Shown here piece after piece: positions 27,695 through 34,999 of a stretch of 64,000 bases of DNA. The notes under the pieces are model-generated. The model was not told the DNA's origin. It did no database searches and worked only from the letters and a program-made list of their open reading frames with translations. Position numbers and translations under genes: made by a program. The stretch is from an uncultured Muribaculaceae bacterium (GTDB taxonomy: Bacteria; Bacteroidota; Bacteroidia; Bacteroidales; Muribaculaceae): contig CAJTXL010000001.1 of the NCBI GenBank assembly GCA_910583525.1, positions 124,001 through 188,000 of the forward strand, written 5' to 3'. Position 1 is the stretch's first letter; every line of letters starts with the position of its first letter.

Positions 27695-28117
27695 ATGAAG
27701 CAGAGCGATAGAATTGAGACGCTTTTGTCTGAAAACGGCATATCCCCTACCCCGAACCGTGTTTTGGTGCTGGGGCTGTTGGCGCGCGAACAGAAACCGA
27801 TGAGCCTGGCCGATATAGAGGCTTGTATCTGGACATTGGAGCGCTCAAGCATCTTCCGTGTCCTCAAACTATTTCAGGACAAAGGCGTTATCCATACCAT
27901 TGACGACGGCAGCTCAATCACCAAATATCTGCTCTGCGACATCCGCCAACACAACGCCGTTCACTCGCACGCCCATTTCTACTGCGACCGATGCCGGCAA
28001 ATCATCACCATCGAATCCCCCGATTTTGTTCCGCTCAAGCTGCCGAAAGGCTGCACAGCACACGAAATCAATTACGTAGTGCATGGCATCTGCATGGACT
28101 GCGCCGAGAAACCTTAA
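27695..28117 (+). CDS. Fur-family metal-responsive repressor (Zur-like)
   Basis: This 140-residue protein starts at the ATG of MKQSDRI; a TTG four codons earlier overlaps the -7 box. It has the N-terminal winged helix (about 1-80; TPNRVLVLGLL, SSIFRVLKLF) and the C-terminal dimerisation and metal domain with HSHAHFYCDRC and GICMDC, the two CxxC pairs of the structural zinc site. Fur-family proteins repress metal-uptake or efflux genes when loaded with metal. Its place after a CDF exporter suggests zinc sensing. Which genes it controls cannot be read from the sequence. Confidence 0.88.
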   Translation: MKQSDRIETLLSENGISPTPNRVLVLGLLAREQKPMSLADIEACIWTLERSSIFRVLKLFQDKGVIHTIDDGSSITKYLLCDIRQHNAVHSHAHFYCDRCRQIITIESPDFVPLKLPKGCTAHEINYVVHGICMDCAEKP

Positions 28118-28139
28118 TGCCTTTCTGAAAACAAAGATA

Positions 28140-28673
28140 ATGTTATATATAAGCGAAATAAAAACGAGTGCCCCGGCGGTCTTTAAATCGGTGCTACAGC
28201 AAAAGGTCTACGAGAAACTCGAAGAAAACGGCATCGCATTCCAACGCGTCGATACCGACGAGGCCATAACGATGGAAGACTGCGCCGCCATCGACTTGGC
28301 GCTTGACGTCGAAATCGTCAAAACCCTCTTTCTGTGCAACCGCAAGAAGACCGACTTCTACATCTTCGTCACCAAAGGCGACAAACCGTTCTCTACAAAA
28401 GATTTCAGCCATGCGCTCGGCATAGCACGCGTATCGTTCGCTCCGGCCGAAATGATGCTGTCGATGCTCGGCTCTCCTGTCGGCGGCGCTACGGTCTTGA
28501 GCGCAGTAACGGCTCCGGCCAACGTAAGCATCGTATTCGACGAAGATGTCGTGGGCATGCCCCTATTTGGGGGCAACGATGGCACCACGACATGCTACAT
28601 GAAAATGCCAATGGATGATGTCTTCAAATATCTCCGAAGCCTCGGCAAAACCTGGCAGACGATAAAGGTTTAA
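28140..28673 (+). CDS. YbaK/ProX-type aminoacyl-tRNA deacylase
   Basis: This 177-residue protein starts at the ATG of MLYISEIKTSA; the frame is open earlier but overlaps the Fur-family gene. It belongs to the YbaK/ProX family of trans-editing domains, with the conserved DTDEAIT, FVTKGDKPF, and GSPVGGATVL segments. Proteins of this family hydrolyse mischarged tRNAs such as Ala- or Cys-tRNA(Pro) in the cytoplasm. It lies 22 bases after the Fur-family gene and 13 bases before a GNAT gene on the same strand. The exact tRNA substrate is not determined. Confidence 0.85.
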   Translation: MLYISEIKTSAPAVFKSVLQQKVYEKLEENGIAFQRVDTDEAITMEDCAAIDLALDVEIVKTLFLCNRKKTDFYIFVTKGDKPFSTKDFSHALGIARVSFAPAEMMLSMLGSPVGGATVLSAVTAPANVSIVFDEDVVGMPLFGGNDGTTTCYMKMPMDDVFKYLRSLGKTWQTIKV

Positions 28674-28686
28674 ACAGACATTTATT

Positions 28687-29130
28687 ATGAAAATCGAAAG
28701 GCTAAAATCTCCGTCAGATGCAACTTTGGATGAATTGCTTTCGGTATGGGAGAAATCGGTACGCAGTTCGCACCATTTCTTAAAAGAGGAAGACATTGAA
28801 TACTTCAGGCCTTTGGTGCGCAATCAATATTTTCATGCCGTTAGGCTATTTGTTACGCGCAATGCCCAAAGACGCATAGCCGCCTTTATGGGTCTGAGCG
28901 ACAACATGCTCGAAATGCTCTTCGTGCTGCCCGACGAACAAGGCAAGGGCCACGGCAAGGCATTGGTGGAATATGCCATCGAAAAATGCGGCATCCGCAA
29001 AGTGGATGTCAACGAAGGCAACGACCAAGCCTACAGATTTTATCTGCATATGGGCTACCGGGTCATCGCACGCGACGACTTGGACGCCACAGGAAAGCCC
29101 TTTCCCATCCTACACATGGAGCTACACTAA
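28687..29130 (+). CDS. GNAT-family N-acetyltransferase
   Basis: This 147-residue protein fits a single GNAT domain. The acetyl-CoA pyrophosphate-binding motif A is visible as LPDEQGKGHGKALVEYAIE with the QGKGHG signature, followed by motif B around NQAYRFYLHMGYRV. Such enzymes move acetyl from acetyl-CoA to an amine of a small molecule or protein. It is the last gene of a rightward group and faces the HMA-AraC gene across a 9-base gap. The acceptor is unknown. Confidence 0.9.
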   Translation: MKIERLKSPSDATLDELLSVWEKSVRSSHHFLKEEDIEYFRPLVRNQYFHAVRLFVTRNAQRRIAAFMGLSDNMLEMLFVLPDEQGKGHGKALVEYAIEKCGIRKVDVNEGNDQAYRFYLHMGYRVIARDDLDATGKPFPILHMELH

Positions 29131-29139
29131 TAGTGCCGC

Positions 29140-29691
29140 TCATAATTTATCGAGAGGCGTCCGGGATACCGCCGACGCGAACTGCGTCGGCGTCATGCCC
29201 GTAAGCTGCCTGAATTGCCGCGACAGGTGTGCGACGCTCGAGTACGAACACCTATAGGCGATTTCCGACAGTGTGTGCTGCCCGTAGGCAATCAGCTCTT
29301 TGACACGTTCTATCTTTTGGGCGATAAAGTAATTCTCTATTGTTCGGCCTTCCGACGCCGAGAACAGGCGGCCAAGCGTACGGTAATCAGCTCCGAGTCG
29401 TTCCGAAAGCTCCACCGAAAGTTTCTTGGCACTCGGTTCATCGCTGCGTGCTATGTCGATAAGTGCAAGTTTGATGCGCTCTACCGCCTCGGCATTTCTA
29501 TCGCCGATGATTTCAAAGCCTAATTCGCACAGCCGTTCGCCGAGCCTTTCTTTTTGCTGTTCGTCAAGCTCACCGGCAGTCTCTATCACGCCCAGGCGCA
29601 CTTCTCTGACAGGGATAGCCAGCTCGGCACACAAGCGCGACACTGCAAGTATGCAGCGGTCACACACCATATTTTTGACCGATATTTTCAT
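29140..29691 (-). CDS. AraC-type regulator with N-terminal heavy-metal-binding motif
   Basis: This 183-residue protein has an N-terminal HMA-like module (about 1-70) with Cys10 and Cys13 in MVCDRC, and a C-terminal AraC helix-turn-helix domain (about 85-180; TLSEIAYRCSYSSVAHLSRQ). The natural reading is a one-component metal-responsive regulator, with metal bound by CxxC changing DNA binding. It lies 18 bases downstream of a permease that itself carries an HMA domain, so the two are cotranscribed and probably sense and export the same soft metal (copper, zinc or similar). Direct metal sensing is inferred from the motif. Confidence 0.85.
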   Translation of the reverse strand: MKISVKNMVCDRCILAVSRLCAELAIPVREVRLGVIETAGELDEQQKERLGERLCELGFEIIGDRNAEAVERIKLALIDIARSDEPSAKKLSVELSERLGADYRTLGRLFSASEGRTIENYFIAQKIERVKELIAYGQHTLSEIAYRCSYSSVAHLSRQFRQLTGMTPTQFASAVSRTPLDKL

Positions 29692-29709
29692 CGCACAAAT
29701 CCTGAAAGG

Positions 29710-30945
29710 CTATTCCACCGGGTCAAAACCGAGCTCACGCACCTTTGCCGCAACGGCGTCGAGGCTTACATCGCCCTCGATAGTGGCAAGACCTTTGTGA
29801 AGGTCTACTTCTACGGCTTTTACTCCATCGAGCGAGGCTATCCCTTTCTGCACCGATGCCTGGCAATGGGGACAATTCATTCCTTTGATAAACAATTCTT
29901 GTGTCATATTTCCTTTATTTAAAGTTTTCTTATTGAATTTCGGCACTATGAATGCCGCCGCAAGCAAAAGTATTAGCACTACGGAGCATGCCGTCGAAAA
30001 CCAGGCTGCACCGCCGTGGTGAATACACGCACCGGCTGACAAGGGCAACGTAAACCACTCTCGGGGAAGCAGATAGTCCACAGCCAAGCCGAAAGCTATA
30101 GCCCCCACTATGATGCTTCCAATATAAACAGCCGCATAGCGTTTGCCCATCGAACGGCTTATGATGCCCACCGTGGCGAAATTGGCCGCAGGTCCGGCCA
30201 TAAGAAGCACCAAAGCCGTACCTGGCGACAGCCCCTTCAGTATCAGCGACATTGCAATAGGTATCGACCCCGTGGCGCAAACATACATAGGCACAGCCAC
30301 CACGACCACGGCAAGCATAGCCAACAGAGGCCTCGACCCTAGTGATGCGAAGAAATCGACAGGCACGAGCACATTGATAAGAGCCGCAATGACAAGGCCG
30401 ACAACAAGCCACACGCCTATGCTGCGCAATAAATCGAAAAATCCGTAGCGAAGCGCCTCGCCAAGTTTTGAAAAGAAAGACCGTCGTTCTGCGCCCACGT
30501 TTTCAGATACGTCGCATGAGTTCATGCCGGCTTCCGACGGCATTTTGCGCTCGGCGGCGCCTACAAGCGAGCCTCCGACAAGAGCGGTGGCAAGAGCCGC
30601 AACGGGGCGAATGACAGCAAATGCCGGTCCGAGCAGGCCGTAGGTAGCGGCTATGCTGTCGACGCCCGTCTGAGGCGTGGCTATCAGAAACGACGAAGAA
30701 GCCGCCCTTGACGCTCCCCTGCGGCGCAAAGCCACCGCTGTCGGCAATACGCCGCACGAGCACAAAGGCAAGGGAATACCCAGCAAAGCCGCTTTGACGA
30801 CTTGCTTAAATCCGCTTCCGGCAAGATGCCTGCCCATCAGCCGGGCCGGTACAAACACCTGTAAAAGCCCTGCCACCAACAGTCCAAGCAGAATGTACGG
30901 CGACATCTCGTTGAGCATCATTAAAAATGAATCTATTATTTCCAT
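29710..30945 (-). CDS. Permease (SO_0444/DUF318 type) fused to a C-terminal HMA domain, metal efflux
   Basis: This 411-residue protein has a permease of about eight helices in two blocks (about 10-115 and 170-330), with conserved GIPLPLCSCGVLPTAVALR and GPAANFATVG segments. A linker and an HMA domain (about 347-411) follow, with metal-binding Cys358 and Cys361 in GMNCPHC. The permease resembles the SO_0444 Cu/Zn efflux family. The HMA domain would bring metal to the pore. An internal ATG at 29907 is preceded by AAAGGA, so a free HMA protein of 65 residues could also be made. It is the first gene of a two-gene operon with the HMA-AraC regulator. Confidence 0.87.
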   Translation of the reverse strand: MEIIDSFLMMLNEMSPYILLGLLVAGLLQVFVPARLMGRHLAGSGFKQVVKAALLGIPLPLCSCGVLPTAVALRRRGASRAASSSFLIATPQTGVDSIAATYGLLGPAFAVIRPVAALATALVGGSLVGAAERKMPSEAGMNSCDVSENVGAERRSFFSKLGEALRYGFFDLLRSIGVWLVVGLVIAALINVLVPVDFFASLGSRPLLAMLAVVVVAVPMYVCATGSIPIAMSLILKGLSPGTALVLLMAGPAANFATVGIISRSMGKRYAAVYIGSIIVGAIAFGLAVDYLLPREWFTLPLSAGACIHHGGAAWFSTACSVVLILLLAAAFIVPKFNKKTLNKGNMTQELFIKGMNCPHCQASVQKGIASLDGVKAVEVDLHKGLATIEGDVSLDAVAAKVRELGFDPVE

Positions 30946-30968
30946 TCCATGCTATACTTTTTATGATG

Positions 30969-30976
30969 CAAAGTTA
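30969..30976 (-). promoter_or_regulatory. -7 box for the permease-HMA operon
   Basis: Read on the minus strand it is TAACTTTG, fitting TAnnTTTG, 23 bases before the permease start. Confidence 0.6.
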
Positions 30977-31106
30977 ATACCAGAACATGTCTGAGCCATT
31001 ACACAATTGCACAAATCTTTTGCAAATTAATTCATGCCCAATACAACGCAATCCAAAATACCGTTCTGACTATCCCTTATATGTAATAATAGCGGTTGAT
31101 GAATGG

Positions 31107-31925
31107 CTACTTCCTAATCCATATTTCTTCGTCATCTTTTGTCATGAGAATGCCTTCGATTTTGAATTTGAAATCCACAGACAAGTCTGCATCATCATCA
31201 TCCCACAGCAGCATAATCGAATCGTTACTTACTTCATACCGCCCATGATCGTACCCCATAGTAATTTCGCCATTTGTGTATTGTCTTTTACTATAATAGG
31301 TCGATGTTCTGTCTTTCTTGAAAGTCATTTCCGAATACTCCGTGTATTCATATGCCGTCCCTACATAATTCGTGCGTAAACTGCGCCATGTTCCTACGAT
31401 TGAGGGCGTTTTGTCATCGTAAATGTCACGACGCTCGGGAAAAAGGGACGCATAAAAGCCTATGCTTACCCCGAATAGCCAAATCAGACCAACTAATGCA
31501 ACTATCAGAATAATTAACCATTCGGAGTCTTCACCTATACGGGTTATTAATAATCTATACCCACCCCAGATAGGCAAAATAAGCATTCCTAATGTATTTA
31601 TAAGGCCTCTTCGTCGATTTTTCCTGTCATCATCATAGTCATCATCATAGTCATCATCATCTTCTTCATAGTTATCTTCGTCATCATCGTTGAAACGACG
31701 TTTAATAAAGAATCCGATTTTCATTCCGTTTAGCCAAATCAAACCAATAAATGCGGCTATAATAATTATTATTCGTCCAGTATATGCCTCTCCTTTTTGG
31801 GGATATAAAACGATTATCCAAAATGCAATTATAAGTTCTATTTTTAGAATACGATTAAATTCCATATTTAGCTGTACACATTTATACGTTTTCCCAATGG
31901 GTTGCATCTCGGGAAAGACATTCAT
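31107..31925 (-). CDS. Membrane protein with acidic repeat tract and lipocalin-like C-terminus, unknown function
   Basis: This 272-residue protein has two hydrophobic two-helix modules (about 25-70 and 110-160). They are separated by a run of Asp/Glu/Tyr residues from a 12-base repeat, then a basic RKNRRR. The C-terminal 100 residues start with IVGTWRS and look like the lipocalin-like domain of Bacteroidales proteins. The second module (IWGGYRLL, SEWLII) is clearly related to the N-terminus of the next upstream gene. Another ATG at 31865 would remove 20 residues and put the first helix close to the N-terminus, as in that relative. It is the last gene of the AT-rich cluster. No function is recognised. 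Confidence 0.7.
   Translation of the reverse strand: MNVFPEMQPIGKTYKCVQLNMEFNRILKIELIIAFWIIVLYPQKGEAYTGRIIIIIAAFIGLIWLNGMKIGFFIKRRFNDDDEDNYEEDDDDYDDDYDDDRKNRRRGLINTLGMLILPIWGGYRLLITRIGEDSEWLIILIVALVGLIWLFGVSIGFYASLFPERRDIYDDKTPSIVGTWRSLRTNYVGTAYEYTEYSEMTFKKDRTSTYYSKRQYTNGEITMGYDHGRYEVSNDSIMLLWDDDDADLSVDFKFKIEGILMTKDDEEIWIRK
31627..31690. repeat. Short tandem repeat coding for an acidic tract
   Basis: A degenerate repeat built on CATCATCATAGT units lies inside the membrane-protein gene at 31107-31925 and encodes Asp-Asp-Asp-Tyr-type units. Its unit is a multiple of three, so length changes would keep the frame. Confidence 0.75.
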
Positions 31926-31991
31926 TTAAAGAAGAATCGATATAAGGAATAAAGTGATACGGACTCCCTGAATAGTAAACTCCGAACAATC

Positions 31992-32762
31992 CTAATGTTT
32001 TTTCTTTTGTGCATAATTACTTCTCCAATCATCTTCCACTACTAAACTTGATAGTTCTGCATCAAGTATATTTACAAAAGTATTCATCGCCATATAATTT
32101 CCACCACCTATTTTTGAATAACAAGTGACTAATGTATTAAACAGGTTTCGTAATTTACCTATCTGTTTGTCATTGCATGAAGACAATATTTGTATACTGT
32201 TGTCAATACATTGCGAAATGGAGAGATTAGATAGTGAGTTGTTCTTATTTATAAAGTTTTCAGAAAAATCAAAATACTCATCTGCCTGGCGTTGAGGAAA
32301 GACAGTTATAAAGAAACGCATTTGAATGTTTAATGATTCTTTCTGCTGCCGCTCTGACATATTATTCCCAATATTTGAAAAATAGAGCTGATGAATAAGT
32401 ATGCCAATCAAGTAAATCTCATCCATCTGTTCTCGGAGAAATCCACCGAGGGGCTTAGATGTTATAAATGGTGGGTTGTTAGTTTTTTTGATTTGTCCCT
32501 TATTTTGGGAATAACTGGCATGTTTTGAGTTTTGAGTGGAGTTGGCAACCTTAACTTTGCCAATATTTGGGAATAAACAACTAATTATCTCCCCATTTAG
32601 CAAAATCAAGCCAAAGAATGTGCCTATCATAATAATGATTAGCCATTCAGAATATTCATTCCCAATAAGGGGATATAATAACCGATACTCACCCCAAATA
32701 ACCAAAATGATTATTCCTAATGCAATTATAAGGTCAATGATTATAAGCAATATACTTTTCAT
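31992..32762 (-). CDS. Membrane-anchored hypothetical protein with shared two-helix module
   Basis: This 256-residue protein begins with two hydrophobic helices (about 3-22 and 36-58) enclosing IWGEYRLLYPLIG and SEWLII, the same module found in the next gene downstream. A polar linker rich in Asn, Lys and Ser follows (about 65-95). The helical soluble region (about 100-256) has no motif I recognise. It overlaps nothing and lies 2 bases after the upstream gene, so translation is probably coupled. AT-rich codon use differs from the housekeeping genes nearby. No function can be assigned. Confidence 0.65.
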   Translation of the reverse strand: MKSILLIIIDLIIALGIIILVIWGEYRLLYPLIGNEYSEWLIIIMIGTFFGLILLNGEIISCLFPNIGKVKVANSTQNSKHASYSQNKGQIKKTNNPPFITSKPLGGFLREQMDEIYLIGILIHQLYFSNIGNNMSERQQKESLNIQMRFFITVFPQRQADEYFDFSENFINKNNSLSNLSISQCIDNSIQILSSCNDKQIGKLRNLFNTLVTCYSKIGGGNYMAMNTFVNILDAELSSLVVEDDWRSNYAQKKKH

Positions 32763-32764
32763 AT

Positions 32765-33160
32765 TTATAACTCTAAATCTGAAGCCTCGGCTCCTAATTC
32801 GTAATATGTTTGGTAAAATATTTTTGAAGCCTTAATAGCAATGAATCTTCGTAAGACTAATGCAATTATAGCTGTTCCAAAGACTACCCATAACGTTATA
32901 TAAAAGTAAACATCTACTAAACTTTTCAAAAGATAGTGAGTCTCGGATATAGGGTGTGCAAAAAAATATTGCAAAGAACGAGGATAGTAGTAAATAGAGA
33001 CTACAAGTTTAATAATTACAAACAATAATGACACGAACTTCATCACTAAACTGCCGACTGAATCAATATCATCATACAGCTTTACAAGTTTATAAAACCC
33101 TCTCTCCAAGAGTATAGATTCGGCTTTATCTGAATTGGACTGATTATTTGTTTGCTTCAT
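32765..33160 (-). CDS. Two-helix membrane protein, unknown function
   Basis: This 131-residue protein has a polar N-terminus of about 35 residues and two hydrophobic segments (about 38-58 and 83-106), with a loop containing YYYPRSLQYFF and ending in an acidic tail. No family is recognised. It is 2 bases upstream of the next gene in the direction of transcription and belongs to the tightly packed AT-rich leftward cluster. Confidence 0.6.
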   Translation of the reverse strand: MKQTNNQSNSDKAESILLERGFYKLVKLYDDIDSVGSLVMKFVSLLFVIIKLVVSIYYYPRSLQYFFAHPISETHYLLKSLVDVYFYITLWVVFGTAIIALVLRRFIAIKASKIFYQTYYELGAEASDLEL

Positions 33161-33226
33161 ATTCGTTCTTGTTTATACACTTGTCGTTGTAGTCGCTGAC
33201 ATAGAGGCTTTATCAAGGCGAGAATC

Positions 33227-33433
33227 TCACAATCCCCGATGTACTTTTTCAGAATCTTCTCTATAAAAAGAAAAATTCTTGAAAATGTACTTCTTTATGT
33301 ATCTCCAAAAATTGACGGTTATTGAACATAGGCTATCTAAAAACCATAGAATGAAACGGAACAATAATATGGATATGATTATGGGGAATAGCACAATGCC
33401 TGAAAGTATGGCAGAATCCCATATCGAAGCCAC
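33227..33433 (-). CDS. Small membrane protein, unknown function
   Basis: This 68-residue protein would start at GTG; no ATG is available in frame. It has one long hydrophobic region (about 8-35) and a basic, aromatic tail (YIKKYIFKNFSFYRE). The coding sequence of that tail is repeated about 440 bases upstream of its position in the cluster (33690-33736). The small size and non-ATG start keep confidence moderate. Its place in a same-strand run of genes with short gaps supports it. Confidence 0.45.
   Translation of the reverse strand: MASIWDSAILSGIVLFPIIISILLFRFILWFLDSLCSITVNFWRYIKKYIFKNFSFYREDSEKVHRGL
33243..33294. repeat. Direct repeat, copy 1 (3' end of a small membrane-protein gene)
   Basis: About 50 bases are closely similar to 33690-33736, both coding on the minus strand for a YIFK-x-FSFYRE tail. 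It suggests a tandem duplication of a small gene. Confidence 0.6.
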
Positions 33434-33448
33434 ATATAAGCTATGTAT

Positions 33449-33667
33449 CTAATTCTCGTATGACCCCTTGAATCCATGAATAAATGCGTGGTAGTAGTTC
33501 TTGAACCAAATGTTGCTATATATATCAGTCCATAAATAAATTAAAAGAGATAAGTAAAGCGACACGGCTGTAATGGCTGAAAATAACCATAGATAACGCC
33601 ACCAACTTGTTAGGCGTTGGTAGTGGAATTTTAGCTTTCGGCTTGTCTTATTGTATTTTATTGGCAT
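33449..33667 (-). CDS. Small two-helix membrane protein, unknown function
   Basis: This 72-residue protein starts at the ATG of MPIKYNKTS; a GTG eight codons earlier is possible. It has a basic N-terminus (SRKLKFHYQRL), one hydrophobic segment (about 24-45) and an aromatic C-terminus (WFKNYYHAFIHGF). No family is recognised. It lies between the FtsZ-like gene and another small membrane-protein gene, all on the minus strand. Confidence 0.45.
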   Translation of the reverse strand: MPIKYNKTSRKLKFHYQRLTSWWRYLWLFSAITAVSLYLSLLIYLWTDIYSNIWFKNYYHAFIHGFKGSYEN

Positions 33668-33689
33668 TACTGATAAATGATTTACAGAC

Positions 33690-33736
33690 ACTTTTGAATC
33701 TCCCTATAAAAAGAAAATTCCTTGAAAATATACTGC
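33690..33736. repeat. Direct repeat, copy 2 (orphan gene tail)
   Basis: Read on the minus strand this encodes YIFKEFSFYREIQKCL and a stop, with no gene body in front of it. It matches the tail of the small membrane-protein gene at 33227-33433 and is probably a gene remnant. Confidence 0.55.
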
Positions 33737-33739
33737 TTT

Positions 33740-34027
33740 TCATTCTTGATTCAGATGGGATTCTATAATTTCTCCAATCTCATCTTTTACATTTTCAGCA
33801 AGTTCTTGCCATGCTTTAGCACTTGCGCCATTGATGATTGAATCATATCCATTCATCTTGATAAGATTATAGTGTGGAATATCTGATAGTTCATGCCCAT
33901 ATCCGCCAAATGTTATATAATCAGCATTAGGTATTCCAACTTCTTTCATGCGTTTGACTGTGTTTGCTCCTGCACCGCCAACTCCGATTATAAGTATTTT
34001 GCTCATTGTTTGTGTCTTGTTTGCCAT
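33740..34027 (-). CDS. Mini FtsZ-like protein: N-terminal nucleotide-binding half only
   Basis: This 95-residue protein reads ILIIGVGGAGANTVKRM followed by a strand ending DYITF, closely like the start of FtsZ (VIGVGGAGGNAVNRM then a strand). The later part (LIKMNGYDSIINGASA, then AWQELAENVKDEI) also follows the FtsZ order around the T3 loop and next helix. The frame stops before the GGGTGTG tubulin signature, and the T7 loop and C-terminal domain are absent. Neighbouring frames do not supply the rest. Alone it could bind a nucleotide only weakly, or bind FtsZ-like partners. It starts 3 bases after the stop of a one-helix membrane protein, so the two are translationally linked. Function is unknown. 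Confidence 0.68.
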   Translation of the reverse strand: MANKTQTMSKILIIGVGGAGANTVKRMKEVGIPNADYITFGGYGHELSDIPHYNLIKMNGYDSIINGASAKAWQELAENVKDEIGEIIESHLNQE

Positions 34028-34030
34028 GTT

Positions 34031-34330
34031 TTAACCAAAGGCCCATATACGTTTTAGAGGAACGTTAGCCATTAGTAGAATATCATTTTTAGTGGAAAAA
34101 TAAAGTAGTTTGCAAACGATATCGGAACTGTGTGTTATAATATCCTTTGGTGTATTATTAGTGGCACACATTTCCTTTATTTGTTCTTTTAAGTCCGCAG
34201 AAAGTGAATACACGACGATATTCCTATCTATTTCTTTCTCCAATCGAATCTGAGAAATTAGGAATAGATTGATACCAACACACAATATTAAAGTCGATAG
34301 AACAATACCGATTATCTTTCGTTTGCGCAT
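34031..34330 (-). CDS. Single-helix membrane-anchored protein, unknown function
   Basis: This 99-residue protein has a basic start (MRKRK), one hydrophobic helix (about 6-26) and a soluble part of about 70 residues containing CATNNTPKDII and CKLLYFSTKNDI, probably outside the inner membrane. No family is recognised. Its stop lies 3 bases before the FtsZ-like gene, suggesting a functional pair. Confidence 0.6.
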   Translation of the reverse strand: MRKRKIIGIVLSTLILCVGINLFLISQIRLEKEIDRNIVVYSLSADLKEQIKEMCATNNTPKDIITHSSDIVCKLLYFSTKNDILLMANVPLKRIWAFG

Positions 34331-34433
34331 GAAGTTCTTAGATTATGGGAGATACTGAAAATTCCATATTCCCCATAAAAATAGCAGTGCGTGATGTTAT
34401 AATCCAACGGTAAAAAGTCCGTGCGAAATTTAG

Positions 34434-34934
34434 TTATATCTCAGTAAAGGTATAGCGACGCTGCAATTTCATCATCCCCTTAACCTCATCGAAATTTCGG
34501 GACATCAAACGAGTATGGACAAATTCATATATTGGCCCATAGTTTTTTAAGCGTTGCACAGTCTCGTTGTACTTATTAGGAATCAAGCATACATCGGTAT
34601 GAGCTGTAACCTTAAAACGCCGACCTCGTACTTGATTTAGAAAATCGTCTAATCCAAGAAGTGCAATAATCTTTTGCCTTCCATCTTTAAATGTGATTGA
34701 TGAAACGGCAAAATGATTAGGATTCCCATTGTACATTGGTTGAGATATTTGACTCCACCACAATCTCCAATAGTTCTGATTGTTAATCTCAAACAAGCCA
34801 TTGCTAAAAGTACGATTTATTAGAGAGAACGAAATTATGTCGCCATCATCAGCCCAGAATTTCATTCCATTAATTAAGGTAGGTGCAGGTCTCGAGGTTA
34901 AACCTAATTTGTAAAGAGTATCTTCAGAAATCAT
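34434..34934 (-). CDS. Hypothetical soluble protein
   Basis: This 166-residue protein begins at the ATG of MISEDTLYKLG; a TTG 19 codons earlier (34991) would nearly abut the upstream gene and cannot be excluded. There is no signal peptide or transmembrane helix. Visible features are an aromatic segment (NQNYWRLWWSQISQPMYNG) and a basic part (VRGRRFKVTAHTDVCLIP). I do not recognise the family. It is part of the AT-rich leftward cluster. A 103-base gap without an obvious gene separates it from the membrane protein downstream. Confidence 0.6.
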   Translation of the reverse strand: MISEDTLYKLGLTSRPAPTLINGMKFWADDGDIISFSLINRTFSNGLFEINNQNYWRLWWSQISQPMYNGNPNHFAVSSITFKDGRQKIIALLGLDDFLNQVRGRRFKVTAHTDVCLIPNKYNETVQRLKNYGPIYEFVHTRLMSRNFDEVKGMMKLQRRYTFTEI

Positions 34935-34999
34935 TGCATTGTAAGTGTTTGTTTCTATTATTTGGTTTGATATTGAACTATATAAGGTCAATATCGTAA

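Noticed and set aside
30987..31379. Plus-strand frame of 130 codons at the island edge
   Set aside because: Most of it is antisense to the lipocalin-like end of the gene at 31107-31925. It has no ribosome-binding signal or motif.
31627..31690. CRISPR-like repeat array
   Set aside because: The units are about 12 bases, contiguous and inside a reading frame. There are no spacers and no cas genes.
34331..34433. Additional small gene in the 103-base gap of the island
   Set aside because: No minus-strand frame with a start codon of useful length is seen there.
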